Shown here: piece by piece, positions 1-10,254 of the stretch
How the letters are laid out: every line of letters starts with the position of its first letter
Numbering within the stretch: position 1 is the first letter of the stretch
DNA from: Gautieria morchelliformis
Taxonomy: Eukaryota > Basidiomycota > Agaricomycetes > Gomphales > Gomphaceae
Reading direction: 5' to 3'
Assembly (NCBI GenBank): GCA_015179125.1
Contig: WHVA01000146.1
Coordinates: 1-64,000 of the forward strand
DNA: 64,000 bases
The notes under the pieces: generated by a model
Told to the model about the DNA's origin: nothing
Databases searched by the model: none
Seen by the model: the letters and a program-made list of their open reading frames with translations, nothing else
Made by a program: the position numbers and the translations under genes

Positions 1-96
1 AGTTCCAGTCCGTTGGACCCTAGGCGACGTGACATGGGAACCCATGTCGGTCCTGCAAGGACCTTGAAGCCCTAGATAGCTATCTAGAGCTTCGGG
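1..96 (+). pseudogene. Ty3/gypsy pol, C-terminal chromo-like tail (remnant)
   Basis: The first codons read VPVRWTLGDVTWEP, then after a shift LEALDSYLELRG. This resembles the short chromo-like tail that ends the Pol polyprotein of some Agaricomycete Ty3/gypsy elements, a segment thought to influence integration-site choice. The reading frame breaks at about 61-63 (stop TGA) and again near 95, so it is not functional. The rest of pol lies to the left of the window. Together with the ORF, purine tract and LTR start that follow, it marks the 3' end of one element. The family assignment rests on this short motif and is moderately secure. Confidence 0.55.
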
Positions 97-253
97 GGTG
101 GGCAAGCCACGCGACCTCCCCAGACGCCGCTAGACGCGTCTGTCACGTGCAGACCACGTGACGCGGCAGCCACGGCGCGGTTAAATTTTCGCCTCGGATC
201 TTTCCGAGGGTGCATCGCTTCTTGGAAGCAACCACCATCATCTACCCACGAAG

Positions 254-2215
254 ATGATGCCCCCCAAAGATGGGATGGACGTTGATCCGTCAACGTCCAC
301 ACGCGAACAACGGCCCTGAGACAGGGGGCCGCAGACATTCTCCGTGCTCCAATAGACCAGGAGCACTGGATGATCGTGGGATGGGAGGACGCCCTCGCCA
401 TCATCCACCCGGACGACTGCGCAACATGCGCGGACTACGCCGCGCACCTTAGGGCCACAACCGGCACCCGCAAGGTCAAATTGCGGGATGAAGACATCGG
501 CGATGCCGTCGATGCAGCTTGGGGATGGCTCCCAAGGGGCATCGTGTGTGACGCGCGAGAAGAGCCCCTCCGGGACATCCACGACCTTAAAAAAGAGGTC
601 AAGGAGCTGGAACGCGCAGTCGAGGACCGCGACGATGCGCTCACAACCGAGCGCGCCAGGATCAAGGAACTGGAGCAACAGCTGAGCGCAGCCCAGCTCC
701 AGGTTACCCTGGTCCACGCTGCCTCAAAAAGGCCGCAACATGACCCGGCCACGGACCCAGTGGCCGGGCCATCATCACCTCGCGCAATGGCGCCGTTGTC
801 GGCGCGCGCAAACATTGGGGCTAGCGTCCCGATTGTCGGCACCAACCCCGACGATGACAACGACGGAAGGGCAGAGCGCGCCTTACGACTCTGCGTACGG
901 TGTCCCAGATGGATGGGAGTCTGACTCATCCGTCTGGAAGACATACAACCCCGAACGGGCACAGAGGCTGGCAGAGCAGCCAAAGAAAAAGCGCAAGAAA
1001 TTGTGCGGCTCCCCCCACACCGTCAATGGGCTAGCCATTGCGAAGGAAAGCGTGATTAGCGCTTACCTAGCGGCGTCATCATCGCACACCATCGGGTAGC
1101 ACAGATCGAGGCCCAGTACATCGGGCCTGGCGTGGCCCTGCCTCCGCCGGTGGGGACAGTTCACCCTCCCTACCCGGGGGAGGGAGTGATCATACCACTC
1201 GGAGACCCACCGATCTCCGAGACGGGCCTCCTACCACGGCCGGTAGGAAAGGCCCAACAGCATCGTCCTCAATGGTACGACGTCTGCCTGCTCGACGACC
1301 CACACTTCGTCGAACTCATAGCGCGGGCAAAAGAAACGCCGCACCTCGCACGTACGCGCGAGATGATCAGCGTATTCAAACGCATCGAGCGCGAACAACG
1401 CGCTTGCAATCCCAAAAGGGATTGTCTCGTGATAGCGGGCGGTACCCCCGCATGACATCACGGCCATTCTGAAGGGTTAGATACACAACCCTGAAGGGAT
1501 CCCATCTGCCATCCGTGACAATGCGGATGGCACCTTCAACCTAGACGACATGGACGTCTCGATGTGGTTGAAGGCCCTTGCGCCCCGGGTCAAAGGGGTC
1601 GCATCACCTCTCAGGGCGAGGCTACTCGACCTCTTCGGCTCGACAGACCAATGGTCGAGCCTCGTCGATGCCAGGGAAGTGCTGACGCCTCAGAGCACCA
1701 CCCTGCGGCTCTCAATCACGGGCCCATTCCCTGTGGAGGGCCGAGCCGGCCCCGACATCCCACTCGCGGAGATCGCGAGATGGTTGGCCCGCTACGCGGG
1801 AGTCACTCGCGAGCGAGCGGCGCGCATTGAACATTATGTTCAACGCAGCATCACCGGCACGGCATTCAGTGCCGCCGCCCGTGAGGGCCAACAAAAGGTC
1901 ATCAAGACCAGCCACGTGAGGGCCGCGGTGCCGCGACCCCTCACTCACGCCCAGCTCGACCGAGAGCTGGTGCGCTTCCGGCCCGCTCCTCAGACTGAGG
2001 ACCCGGCCATTGAGGCCATGCTCCACAAGGACACGGGCCCCAGCACCCAAGCGGAGACCGCCGCTAGTGGTGAGGCTGACCAGCCTCACCCACTCACCAC
2101 CGATGACGCGGAGGTGCCCCCGGAGGAGTCACGTGCTCCACCGGCCCCGTACGACGACGACGTCATCGTATCGGCCACTCTAGAGGACTCCCTCATGGAT
2201 GACCTCTATGAGTAG
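254..2215 (+). pseudogene. ORF downstream of Ty3/gypsy pol (frameshifted)
   Basis: A coding stretch starts at an ATG pair (254/257, MMPPKDGMDVD) and runs to the stop at 2215 in several frames. Shifts lie near 311-320, 880-900, 1100-1130 and 1455-1550. The longest open pieces are 370-924 (coiled coil around KKEVKELERAVEDRDDAL), 1132-1455 and 1550-2215 (acidic C-terminus ending SLMDDLYE). It sits between a pol tail and a polypurine tract, so it is most likely an extra ORF of the retrotransposon, perhaps structural. I recognise no catalytic motif. The DNA is exceptionally dense in perfect inverted repeats (see findings). An alternative is a decayed host gene, but the purine tract and LTR immediately after argue for an element. 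Confidence 0.5.
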
Positions 2216-2239
2216 TAGTTAACCCCTATAGTTGTCTAT

Positions 2240-2461
2240 AGAGGGGAGGGTGTAAATAAGCCGTGTATCTACATGTACATTAGTTACTTACATAATCCCA
2301 GTGGGCCCCTTAGGGACCCACTGTATAGCTTATGCATGGGAACCGGCTAGCGGCCCCCATCGCATCTTACCCTTACACTGTCACTACGTAGCATCAGAAT
2401 ACCACACATTGGTCAAGTTCTGTCGTGCTCTTGTGACTTAAGGCTTAAGATAGACATCTTT
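2240..2461 (+). repeat. Polypurine tract and start of a Ty3/gypsy 3' LTR (truncated)
   Basis: A purine run (AGAGGGGAGGG, 2240-2250) directly precedes TGTAAATAAGCC at 2251, the usual arrangement of plus-strand primer and LTR start. The LTR is cut off at about 2461, where sequence of another LTR family begins. It contains hairpins of its own, for example CAGTGGG pairing with CCCACTG near 2299-2323. No second LTR copy is in the window, so the 3' boundary is inferred only from the change of homology. Confidence 0.5.
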
Positions 2462-2994
2462 ACAGGGTAGGACGTCCCGCTAACGCATCCTGGCCATATG
2501 AACACCTAAAGGGGTTGGATCGAGAAGCTGATGGAGTCAGTGATGAGCCATCATGCCGGGTAGGGGATGTCGATCGCGTTTGATGGTGTGCCTGCTGGCG
2601 AATGATGCGAGTAGCGAATGGTTGTTTGGCGAAATGTGGTGAAGGGCAAATAGGATGATCATCGAAAAGCCATGGCCCAAGGGGAGGGCGAAGCCATGCA
2701 AACATAGAGGAGGACTGGGGAAATGGATAATAGGGCTAACTGGGTACAGGAAATAAATGAGTTATGCCATCTGAGCAGAGGAGCATCCGAAGAGGTTTGA
2801 GCCAGGAAGGTGAGGGGACCCATGATGGACCATCGAGCTGGGGAGAAGGCGTTGATCAGGTACAAGTAGCACTGCTACTTGCGAATGATATGAAAGCGAA
2901 TAAATGTTCAGCGAAATCGGCGAGGAGAGAACAGGGAAAACATAAAAGTGGGGTGTCGAGGTTAATGGGTATACAAAATAGATGGGTCATGACA
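2462..2994 (-). repeat. Truncated LTR of the E1/E2 family
   Basis: This segment aligns by eye with 58324-58865, the outer part of the LTR described below for the E1/E2/E3 family. It ends at 2986-2994 in GTCATGACA, the exact complement of that LTR's terminus TGTCATGAC. The rest of the LTR is missing. It abuts the LTR start at 2251-2461 on one side and gypsy pol on the other. The copy is clearly older and more diverged than the copies at 46-58 kb. Confidence 0.75.
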
Positions 2995-3750
2995 TCCGGG
3001 TGGCTCCCCTGAATGCAGCGGCATTTTACCGTGCCTGCAAACTAGAGGGTTCCCAATGTTTCCAGCTAAACCTGGCACAACCAGAACCTGAGACGTCGGC
3101 CCGTTCGGCCTCTGTGCAACCCGATCCGGTGGATCTAAAGGATGTTCCGAAGGAGTATCATGATTTCACGGATGTCTTTAGCAAGTCCAAGGGTGATGCC
3201 TTGGCTCCACACCGACCCTACAATCTGAAGATCGCTCTGGAGGATAGTGCTACTCCTCCTTAACCCCTGTTATACTCGCTCTCTACTGTGATTTAAATTT
3301 TAAAATATCACTTGGAGCTTGCCACACTCTGAGCTTTCATTGATGAGCACCTGAACTTGGGTTACATTCGGCCCACTTGGTCCTCCCATGGAGCCCCTAT
3401 CCTCTTTGTCAAGAAGAAGAGTGGCAAACTTTGGCTCTGTGTGGATTTCCAAGCACTCAATAAGATTACAAAGAAGGACCGCTATCCACTCCCGTTGATT
3501 ACTGACTTGTTGGATGCACCCCGAAAGGCTTGGATTTATACTAAATCGATCTTCAGCATGCATTCCACCTTGTCCGAGTCGCTGAAGGTGACGAGTGGAA
3601 AACAGCATTCCGGACCCGGTATGGCTCGTTCAAATGGCTAGTCATGCCTTTCGGCTTGACCAATGGTCCTGCGGTTTTTCAACATTTTACGAAGATGTCT
3701 TTGGAGATATGCTTGATGTATGCATCATCGTGTACCTTGACGACATACTC

Positions 3751-4238
3751 TGTTAGCAACTTGGGGTTATGGCAGGGAAGGTTCGGTAGAGCTCTTAGAA
3801 AGCTAGAATCAAATTCACTCTCTCAGTGAATTTATTGTCACTATTATATTAATACAATACCTAGAATCAAATTCACTACATGATTTTTAGTCAACATGCT
3901 ATGAAAATATAAAGAATACTACTCGCCTCTCTCAGTGAATTTATTGTCACTGAGAGAGGAGCATTATCCTGTCTCAGAAGGCATATAAGTGCACCCGGCC
4001 CTTCAGCGCTCAAGAGCTCGCGCGTCGAAGTCATTTCAAACTCCGCTGTGTGCAGCCGCCTGTGAAAATAGAGATAACAAAATGAAATGGAGAGATAGGG
4101 AGTGACTGGAAATTTTCAAAAATAATCAGAGAAGTGAATGCATGGTACAAGAACAATGTGAGAAGAGATTGAAACACCATACAATAAATCGAATACATTA
4201 TGCTTGATTTTGGTGCAGGAGCATAAATGCACCCAACA
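3751..4238. mobile_element. Solo LTR inserted after the RT YLDD box (TSD TACTC)
   Basis: The 488-bp insertion starts TGTTAGCAAC and ends CACCCAACA, so its ends are TGTT and AACA. It is flanked by identical 5-bp duplications TACTC at 3746-3750 and 4239-4243. The gypsy reading frame continues exactly across it, from YLDD to IYSDD, when the insert and one duplication are ignored. Inside lies a hairpin, CTCTCTCAGTGA with TCACTGAGAGAG (about 3931-3958). No internal coding region remains, so it is a solo LTR left by LTR-LTR recombination. The parent family is not otherwise in the window. Confidence 0.88.
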
Positions 4239-5558
4239 TACTCATCTACTCCGATGACCCCATCAAACACAGGGAACACGTCCGTGAAGTGTTGCGGCCT
4301 CTTCAGAAACACAGTCTCTATGCTAAACCCGACAAGTGCAAATGGCACCGAGATTCCATGGAATTATTAGGGTATATGCTATCGACCAACGGCTTTACCA
4401 TGTCCGAAGACAAAGTCCAGACAATCCGTGATTGGCCCGAACCCCGGAAGGTAAAAGACATACAGTCCTTCCTCGGCTTCGCCAATTTTTACTGCCGCTT
4501 TATCTACAACTATTCCGATATCATGGTCCCCCTAACCCAGCTTACCCAAAAAGGCACCCCTTGGGCGTTTACCGAAGAATGCCGAAAGTCCCTCAATTAC
4601 CTCAAGGAGGCTTTCACTTCAGCTCCGATTCTGTCGCATTGGATTCCCGACCTGCCTATGGTTGTGGAAACCGACGCCTCGGATTATGCCCTCAGTGCAA
4701 TCCTGTCTTTGTTCGATGAGGAGGGCGTCCTGCACCCGGTTGCTTTCCATTCCCGAACATTTTCTGGTGCCGAATTAAATTACAATGTCCATGATAAAGA
4801 GCTATTGGCAATTTTTGAAGCATTTCAACGTTGGAGACACTATCTGGAGGGCTCCGGCTCCCCTATCAACGTTGTCACTGATCACAAAAACTTGGAGTAT
4901 TTTGCCACCACAAAGTTGCTAACCTGACGACAAGCCTGCTGGTCCGAATTCCTCTTGCAGTTTAACCTCATTATTCAGTTCCATCCCGGAAAGCTCAGTA
5001 CAAAACCCGACGCTCTAACTAGATGATGGGACGTCTACCTTAAAGAGGGAGGTAATGACTATGGCTCAGTCAACCCGCAAAACTTCCGACCAATTTTCAC
5101 TAATCAACAACTGTCGGAATCCCTCCAGGCAACTTGTCTGCTTGAACCCGTCCTCTGGGCAAGCATTGTGATGGACTCCGAGAAGCTTCATGCTGACATA
5201 TTTGCATATACGTTCCCGATGCCGACGACCTCCGGCTTTGAGTACTCCAGTACAAACATGATCATGTACTCTCGGGACATCTCGGTCAAAACAAGACCTT
5301 AGAACTCATCAGACAGGAATACACATGGCCCGCACTTCGGTCTTTTGTCATCGACTTTTGCAAGTCCTGCACCACTTGCTTGCATTCAAAGTCACAGCGT
5401 CATCGGCCTTATGGCTCCCTGCAGCAGCTTCCAATACCCGAGCAACCTTGGAATTCCATCTCCATGGATTTCATTGAGCAGTTGCCAGCGTCTTCAGGAT
5501 TCACTGCAATCCTTGTAGTAGTTTGCCGCCTAACCAAACAGAGCATATTCATCCCGAC

Positions 5559-6240
5559 TGTTACGACCGTTCATTTCCGACTTCCGAGCCTCAGTTCCGC
5601 CACTCCTTCCGCCCCTCCAATAGTTCCGCCACACGTTCCGCCCCTCCGACATTTCCGACATTCCGCCCCTTGTACATTTCCCTTGTTCTTTCGACTCTAT
5701 TACTCGGACCCACCGGACCCACCTCGCCATTCATTCAAAACCATATATCCGGTCACCCTTGTAGTTCGTTGTCAGATATGTTTCCCGACCCCTTGTTCTT
5801 TGCCATTGTTCTACCTTACCCTGAACCCCCCTTGTAGTCCCATTGTTCCCAATTAGTTAGTTCCCACACATTGTACTCGACTTCCGCTTCCTCCGGAATT
5901 TGCTTAGTACAACACCATTACTTGTTGCTCTGCGCTTTGTATAAAAACCCCCTCATGTATGTCTGTTATTCTGCAATCAGATAATCACCTTCGATACTTG
6001 ATTTCCTTCGCTCCATCTCCTGTTCTTAGCACAGCGAGTCTAGCAAGATCTCAGTCTCTCCGTCTTCCGCTTTCTGCCTCAGTTCCGACTCAAGTTCCGA
6101 CCAAACCTTTGGCTCAGTACTTTCCGACTTCCGACTCATTTCCGAAATACCTAGGACGATAGTTCATTGGGGGCGCAACCTATAAGTTGAAGCCGCTGTC
6201 CTTTCCAGTTCCGACTTAGTGGAAATCTCAATACGTAACA
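5559..6240. mobile_element. Solo LTR inserted in integrase (TSD CCGAC)
   Basis: The 682-bp insert begins TGTTACGACCG and ends ATACGTAACA. Its termini TGTTACG and CGTAACA are inverted copies. It is flanked by CCGAC at 5554-5558 and 6241-6245. It breaks the integrase coding sequence between the residues IFIPT and VTSADLARLF. It carries many copies of the motif TTCCGACT or TTCCG, a promoter-like ATAAAAACCCCC around 5941-5951, and near its end GGGCGCAACC (6171-6180) followed by GTTGAAGCC (6186-6194). The last two motifs recur in the LTRs at 9039-9488 and 9639-10049. Confidence 0.88.
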
Positions 6241-7295
6241 CCGACCCACGACACGGTGACCTCTGCAGACCTTGCCCGCCTGTTTGTCTTGCATGTTTTC
6301 TTGAAGCACGGTGTCCCCAGCCATGTGACATCCGACAGAGTTTCAGAATTCGTCTCACACTTTTTCTGTTCCCTGGGCAAGGCTCTCAACATGAAACTGC
6401 ATTTCACCTCAGGATACCATCCCGAAGGCGATGGTCAAACCGAACGTGTCAACCAAACTCTGGAACAATACCTTCACGTGTATTGCAATTATCAACAGGA
6501 CAATTGGTCCGAATTGCTACCACTCACCAAGTTTGCATACAACAATGCTCCCAGTGCAAGTACCAGCATATCACCCTTCTTTGCCAACAAGGGATACAAC
6601 CCGAACCTCACAGTTCACCCCGAACGGGACCTCGCATCCTCCCGAGCCCGAGACTTCACAGTTGACCTTGACCAGCTTCACGCTGCCCTGAAAGAGCAAA
6701 TTAAATCCACTCAATCTCGGTATCAGGTCTTGGCCAACACGTGTCGCGCTCCCGCTCCCGAGTTCATGATAGGATCCTCTGCGTTTGTAAAAGCACAGTT
6801 CTTCCGGACAACCCGGCCCTCGAAGAAGCTGACTGAGAAGTACCTCGGTCCCTTTGAGATTATTGGCCAGGCCAGATCCCGAGCTTACATTCTATGCCTG
6901 CCGGATAACCTTCGGGCAGCCCATGCTGTGCATGCCGAAGAAGAACGGTATGCTACGAACCGTCTTTGATCTGCGCCAGCAGAACAAGAACACCATGAAG
7001 GACGCCGGTCTTTCATGTCTCCATGCTCAAAACCGCAATCCTGAATACCATCCCAAACCAGGTTCAGTCTCCGCCCCCTCCAGTCAAGATCGACGGCGAG
7101 ACAGAGTATGAGATTTCCAAGATCGACCAACACCGTAGACCCTGTAACCTCCTGTACCTTGTCCGTTGGGCTGGTTATGAAGGTACCGATGAAGAGACGT
7201 CATGGGTCCTTGTGACCGAGCTTGGCCATGTGGCCAAGATCGTGACCGACTCTCACTCAGCCTACCCTGCCAAGCCTGGACCATGGGTTCCTTGA

Positions 7296-7544
7296 ACCCA
7301 AGCTTCGGATCCCCATTTCCTTTCTCTCATTTTACGGTCACTTTCTTAGTTAGACAAAAAAAAAACAAAAAAAAACACTCTTTTGCTATGTTTATTCTCG
7401 GCTGTTTTGCCAAATAGCTATGCTTGTAGTTCTCAGCTTTCCCTCATTTCCCTGTCTGTCATTTCACTCCTGATCCCAATCCCGAAACAAAAGCACCAAG
7501 AAAAAAGATTCGCATTTAGTATAGAAAAACAGCAAAAGCATTAG
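7296..7544. other. Convergent 3' flank between gypsy pol and antisense gene
   Basis: A non-coding stretch with an A-rich run at about 7357-7375. It separates the chromodomain stop at 7295 from the stop codon of the antisense gene at 7545. It probably holds the transcript ends of both. No polyadenylation signal can be assigned with confidence. Confidence 0.4.
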
Positions 7545-8939
7545 TTAGTTGTCTTCCATAGTTTCTTCCTCATCTGCTCCCACACCCTTTTCCCTGTCAT
7601 CCTGCTCGTCTTCCCCATTCCCATCTTCCGAACCTGAATCCAAATCCGATCCCGCTCCCGCTTTCTCCTCTGTCTCACCTCTCTCCTTTCCTTTTCCCTT
7701 ATCCCCTTCCTCGGCTCCCTTTTCCCCCAAACCCGAACCTGAACCCCAAGCCAAATCGAACCCGCCCCAATCCGAATGTGTTCCCGTCCATAAGGACGCG
7801 TTCTCGGCCGCTGTGGCCCACAACGCCAGCCGCTTGTTTAACCAGGAATTGTGCCGCTCAATCTGCTGCACAAAATCCAAAATGCCCCAAAGCAGGTGGT
7901 TGCTCCGCTCCAGCTGGTCGCTCTGCCGGGAAAATAAGTCCCTAACCATTCGGGAGACTTCTGCTCCCGACCACCCGTCGGGTTTTACACCCTTGATTCC
8001 TGCACCCAACGGCCCCGCATGGATGTCCACTGTCGGAATGGCTCCTGACAGCTTGACCGGCGACATCTTGGCCTTTTTCGGCCCCGGTCCCTCGGTCGCA
8101 TCCTCGTCCTTCTGCTTCCGCTTCCCGTCCAGGAAGCTACACCGGACCTTCCGGTCCACACATTGCTGACATGCGGTTTTTCTCCCACGTAGGCACCGGG
8201 TTTGGCGACGCCTGCACGCGTCGCAAGGTTCACGCTAAAAGAAAAAAAATCATAAGTAAATCCGACCCGACCCGACCCGAGGACTCACCTCTTCCTCAGA
8301 CTCCTCATCTGACTCCTCGGTCAGCTTCCGCTTCTGCGAACCTGAGGCTTTCGGCTTTGCCTTAGCTGCATTTCTTTCGGCCACATGTTTCATGGCCAGT
8401 ATCCACACTTGCGCGGTTGCTGAATCCACTACGATCGGCTCAGGCGACGGGATGTGGTAATTTTGGTCCACGTCTGCTTGACGAATCGACTCAGCTTTAA
8501 GCAATTCGAGAAGTCGTCTGCGCTCACGTTCAAAGACCAGTCCCCTCGCTTTCCGAGCCTCGTCTGCTTTCACCTTCAAGGCCCGTTTCTCTTCCTCCCG
8601 CGCTTCTTCGGGCTTCCGAGTTTCCTCGGCTTCTCGAGCCTCCTCAGCTTTCCGTGCCTCTTCAGCTTTTTTCGCCTCTTCGGCTATTTGCGCAACTTTG
8701 GCCTGCGCCTTCTGTTCCATTTCGACTTTTTCAGTGTCCTCCCGCCATTTCTTCTCTGCAGCAGCCTTGCGCTCCTGCGCAAGTTGCCACTTTTCCTGCA
8801 GCTCCTTCATCTGCTCCGCCGCTTCCCGCTCAGCCTGCGCAAGCTCCACGTCGACCTCGTCCACTTCGTCAACCTCGCTGATGGGATTCTCACATGTCTC
8901 TGACATTGATCCATGATGGATGATGATGGGAGAAGACAA
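7545..8939 (-). CDS. Antisense coiled-coil / Zn2Cys6-like protein of the gypsy element
   Basis: Two exons (8939-8289, 8234-7545) flank a 54-bp GTGAGT...TTTTAG intron and encode 446 aa. Residues 25-150 form a charged coiled coil rich in KKAEEARKAEEA, followed by QKRKLTEESDEESEEE. The second exon opens with CDACRRRQTRC, a 7-residue spacer, and CQQCVDRKVRC. That is C-X2-C-X6-C-X7-C-X2-C-X6-C, the spacing of the fungal Zn(II)2Cys6 DNA-binding cluster. A second coil (about RQSDQLERSNHLL) and a Ser/Asp/Glu-rich acidic tail follow. The gene lies between pol and the 3' LTR but in the opposite direction, and it is fully open although pol is ruined. A nuclear DNA-binding or regulatory role is inferred only from the cysteine spacing. 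It may belong to a large family of uncharacterised Agaricomycete proteins. Confidence 0.75.
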
Positions 8940-9038
8940 GAAGCAGAACGCGAAACAAAGCTTATGTCCCCCTTATGGCCGAACCCATGAGGCCATAAGT
9001 GAGATCCTGGAGATTGCCGGGTCAGGGTAGTTAGGTAC

Positions 9039-9488
9039 TGTTACAACCCGTTCCCAAATCCAGACCGAAGCTTGGCTTCAGCTCTCATTCTGGAACCTCG
9101 GGTATTTTCTCGGCTTCCTTCGGGTTTCCCTTTGTACTTCCCATCACCCCTGATTCCCTTATTAGTTAGTTCCCCATTTACCTGACCCTTGTTTCCCCTG
9201 ACCATTGATCCGATCATGTTCTCTTCACGACCCTGCATGCTACTTTACTATATAGACCTCCAGCCCATGTACAGTAGCTCCTCAGTTCAGATATCGAATT
9301 AGCTTATTGTATTTAAGACCCTCTGCTTGATATCAAAATCCGCATCTCAGCTTATAGCTGAGACCACTCCCAAAATTAGGGTGCAACATAGAGTGGGCGC
9401 AACCCAAGAGGTTGAAGCCAAGCCCTCTGACCGGAGACCCGAGTTTGGCCTGGTATAACTGAACTGCAGTACGAACACAACCTTAACA
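9039..9488 (+). repeat. 3' LTR of the 2995-7295 gypsy element
   Basis: The LTR starts TGTTACAACCCG at 9039 and is taken to end in CCTTAACA at 9488, the point where it stops matching the inverted copy at 9639-10049. A G-rich tract (GGGTCAGGGTAGTTAGGTAC, about 9019-9038) directly precedes it and may be the plus-strand primer. A TATA-like TATATAGA lies near 9251. GGGCGCAACC (9396-9405) and GTTGAAGCC (9412-9420) lie near its end. The matching 5' LTR is not in the window. Confidence 0.65.
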
Positions 9489-9638
9489 CATTCACGCATC
9501 TGGCGACCTTGTGTGTTCAGCAGAACATTAGGTGCAATCTGAGGTTCAGGAAGGTTATCGGTACTGAAGAATGTCTCTTTGTTGTCAATTACAATGGTGA
9601 TGTTGTATGCTGTTAGCTCTGCTCTAGTCCAGTGGCAG

Positions 9639-10049
9639 TGTTAAGACTGTGAGTCGTACTGTAGTTTGGCTTCAACCTCGTGGGTTGCGCCCACTCAGTG
9701 TTCCGCCCTAATTTCAGGAGTGGTCTCGGCTATAAGCCGAGGATCAGGTTTCGATATCAAGCAGAGAGGTCTAAGTATGAGAAGCTAATTTGATATCTGA
9801 ACTGAGGAACTACGATACATGGACTGGGGTCTATATAGTAAAGTAGTGTGCAGGGTCGTGAGGGGTCAATGATCGGATCAACGGACAGGGGAACAAAGGA
9901 TCAGGCAAACGGGGAACTAACTAGAAAAGGAAGTCAGGGGTGATGGAAGGTGTGAAGAGAAACCCGAAGGAAGCCGAGTGAAACCTGAGGTTCCCAAACA
10001 AGAACCGAAGCTGAGGCTTCGGGACTGGATTCAGGAACAGATCATAACA
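9639..10049 (-). mobile_element. Solo LTR in inverted orientation (TSD GGCAG)
   Basis: This is a diverged inverted copy of 9039-9488. It begins TGTTAAGACTG and ends ATCATAACA on the plus strand. Identical 5-bp duplications GGCAG lie at 9634-9638 and 10050-10054, so it is an independent insertion and not the partner of the neighbouring LTR. The two LTRs face each other across about 150 bp and form a large imperfect inverted repeat. Confidence 0.82.
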
Positions 10050-10060
10050 GGCAGCCTGAC

Positions 10061-10252
10061 TTGGTGGAATGGATTGAGTTTGCCATGATGGAGAAGCTGC
10101 TCGAGAGAAAAGATGAGCGGGATGATCAGAGTGAGAAGGCGACGGAAATCTTCCATGCAAATCTGCTGGAACGGCAGGACAGGGCTCTCGCGATCCAGGA
10201 AAGCACGGCCACTGCACTTCTGGATATCCTCAGGGAGGCGTTACTTAAGTAG
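10061..10252 (+). pseudogene. Coiled-coil C-terminal fragment next to solo LTR
   Basis: A 63-residue open frame (MVEWIEFAMMEKLLERKDER..., ending ILREALLK) is strongly helical and charged. Its frame stays open leftwards up to the solo LTR, and the flank at 9489-9633 may be the interrupted upstream part. It looks like the tail of an element-encoded or host coiled-coil protein cut by the LTR. I do not recognise the family. Confidence 0.3.
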
Positions 10253-10254
10253 TC

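Larger units (their letters stand above)
2995..7295 (+). pseudogene. Ty3/gypsy pol polyprotein, interrupted and decayed
   Basis: Domains follow the order RT, RNase H, integrase, chromodomain. Visible landmarks are VPKEYHDFTDVFSKSKGDAL (about 3154), GAPILFVKKKSGKLWLCVDF, MPFGLTN (3644), the RT box YLDD (about 3734-3745), the RNase H/linker stretch ETDASDYALSAIL (about 4670), the integrase zinc-binding region near 5290-5390, the core SISMDFIEQLP and HPEGDGQTERVNQTLEQYL, and a chromodomain with LLYLVRWAGYEGTDEETSW (about 7150). In life it would copy element RNA and integrate the cDNA. Two solo LTRs split it (3751-4238 and 5559-6240), and there are frameshifts and stops near 3260-3300, 3545-3640, 4926 and 5300. 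The start at 2995 is simply where homology begins after the LTR fragment. Confidence 0.93.

Noticed and set aside
7549-8169. 206-codon plus-strand serine/proline frame
   Set aside because: It is the complement of the acidic and charged antisense gene; low complexity produces the open frame.
9039-10049. LTR pair bounding one short element
   Set aside because: The two LTRs are in opposite orientation and the right one has its own GGCAG target duplication, so they are separate insertions.
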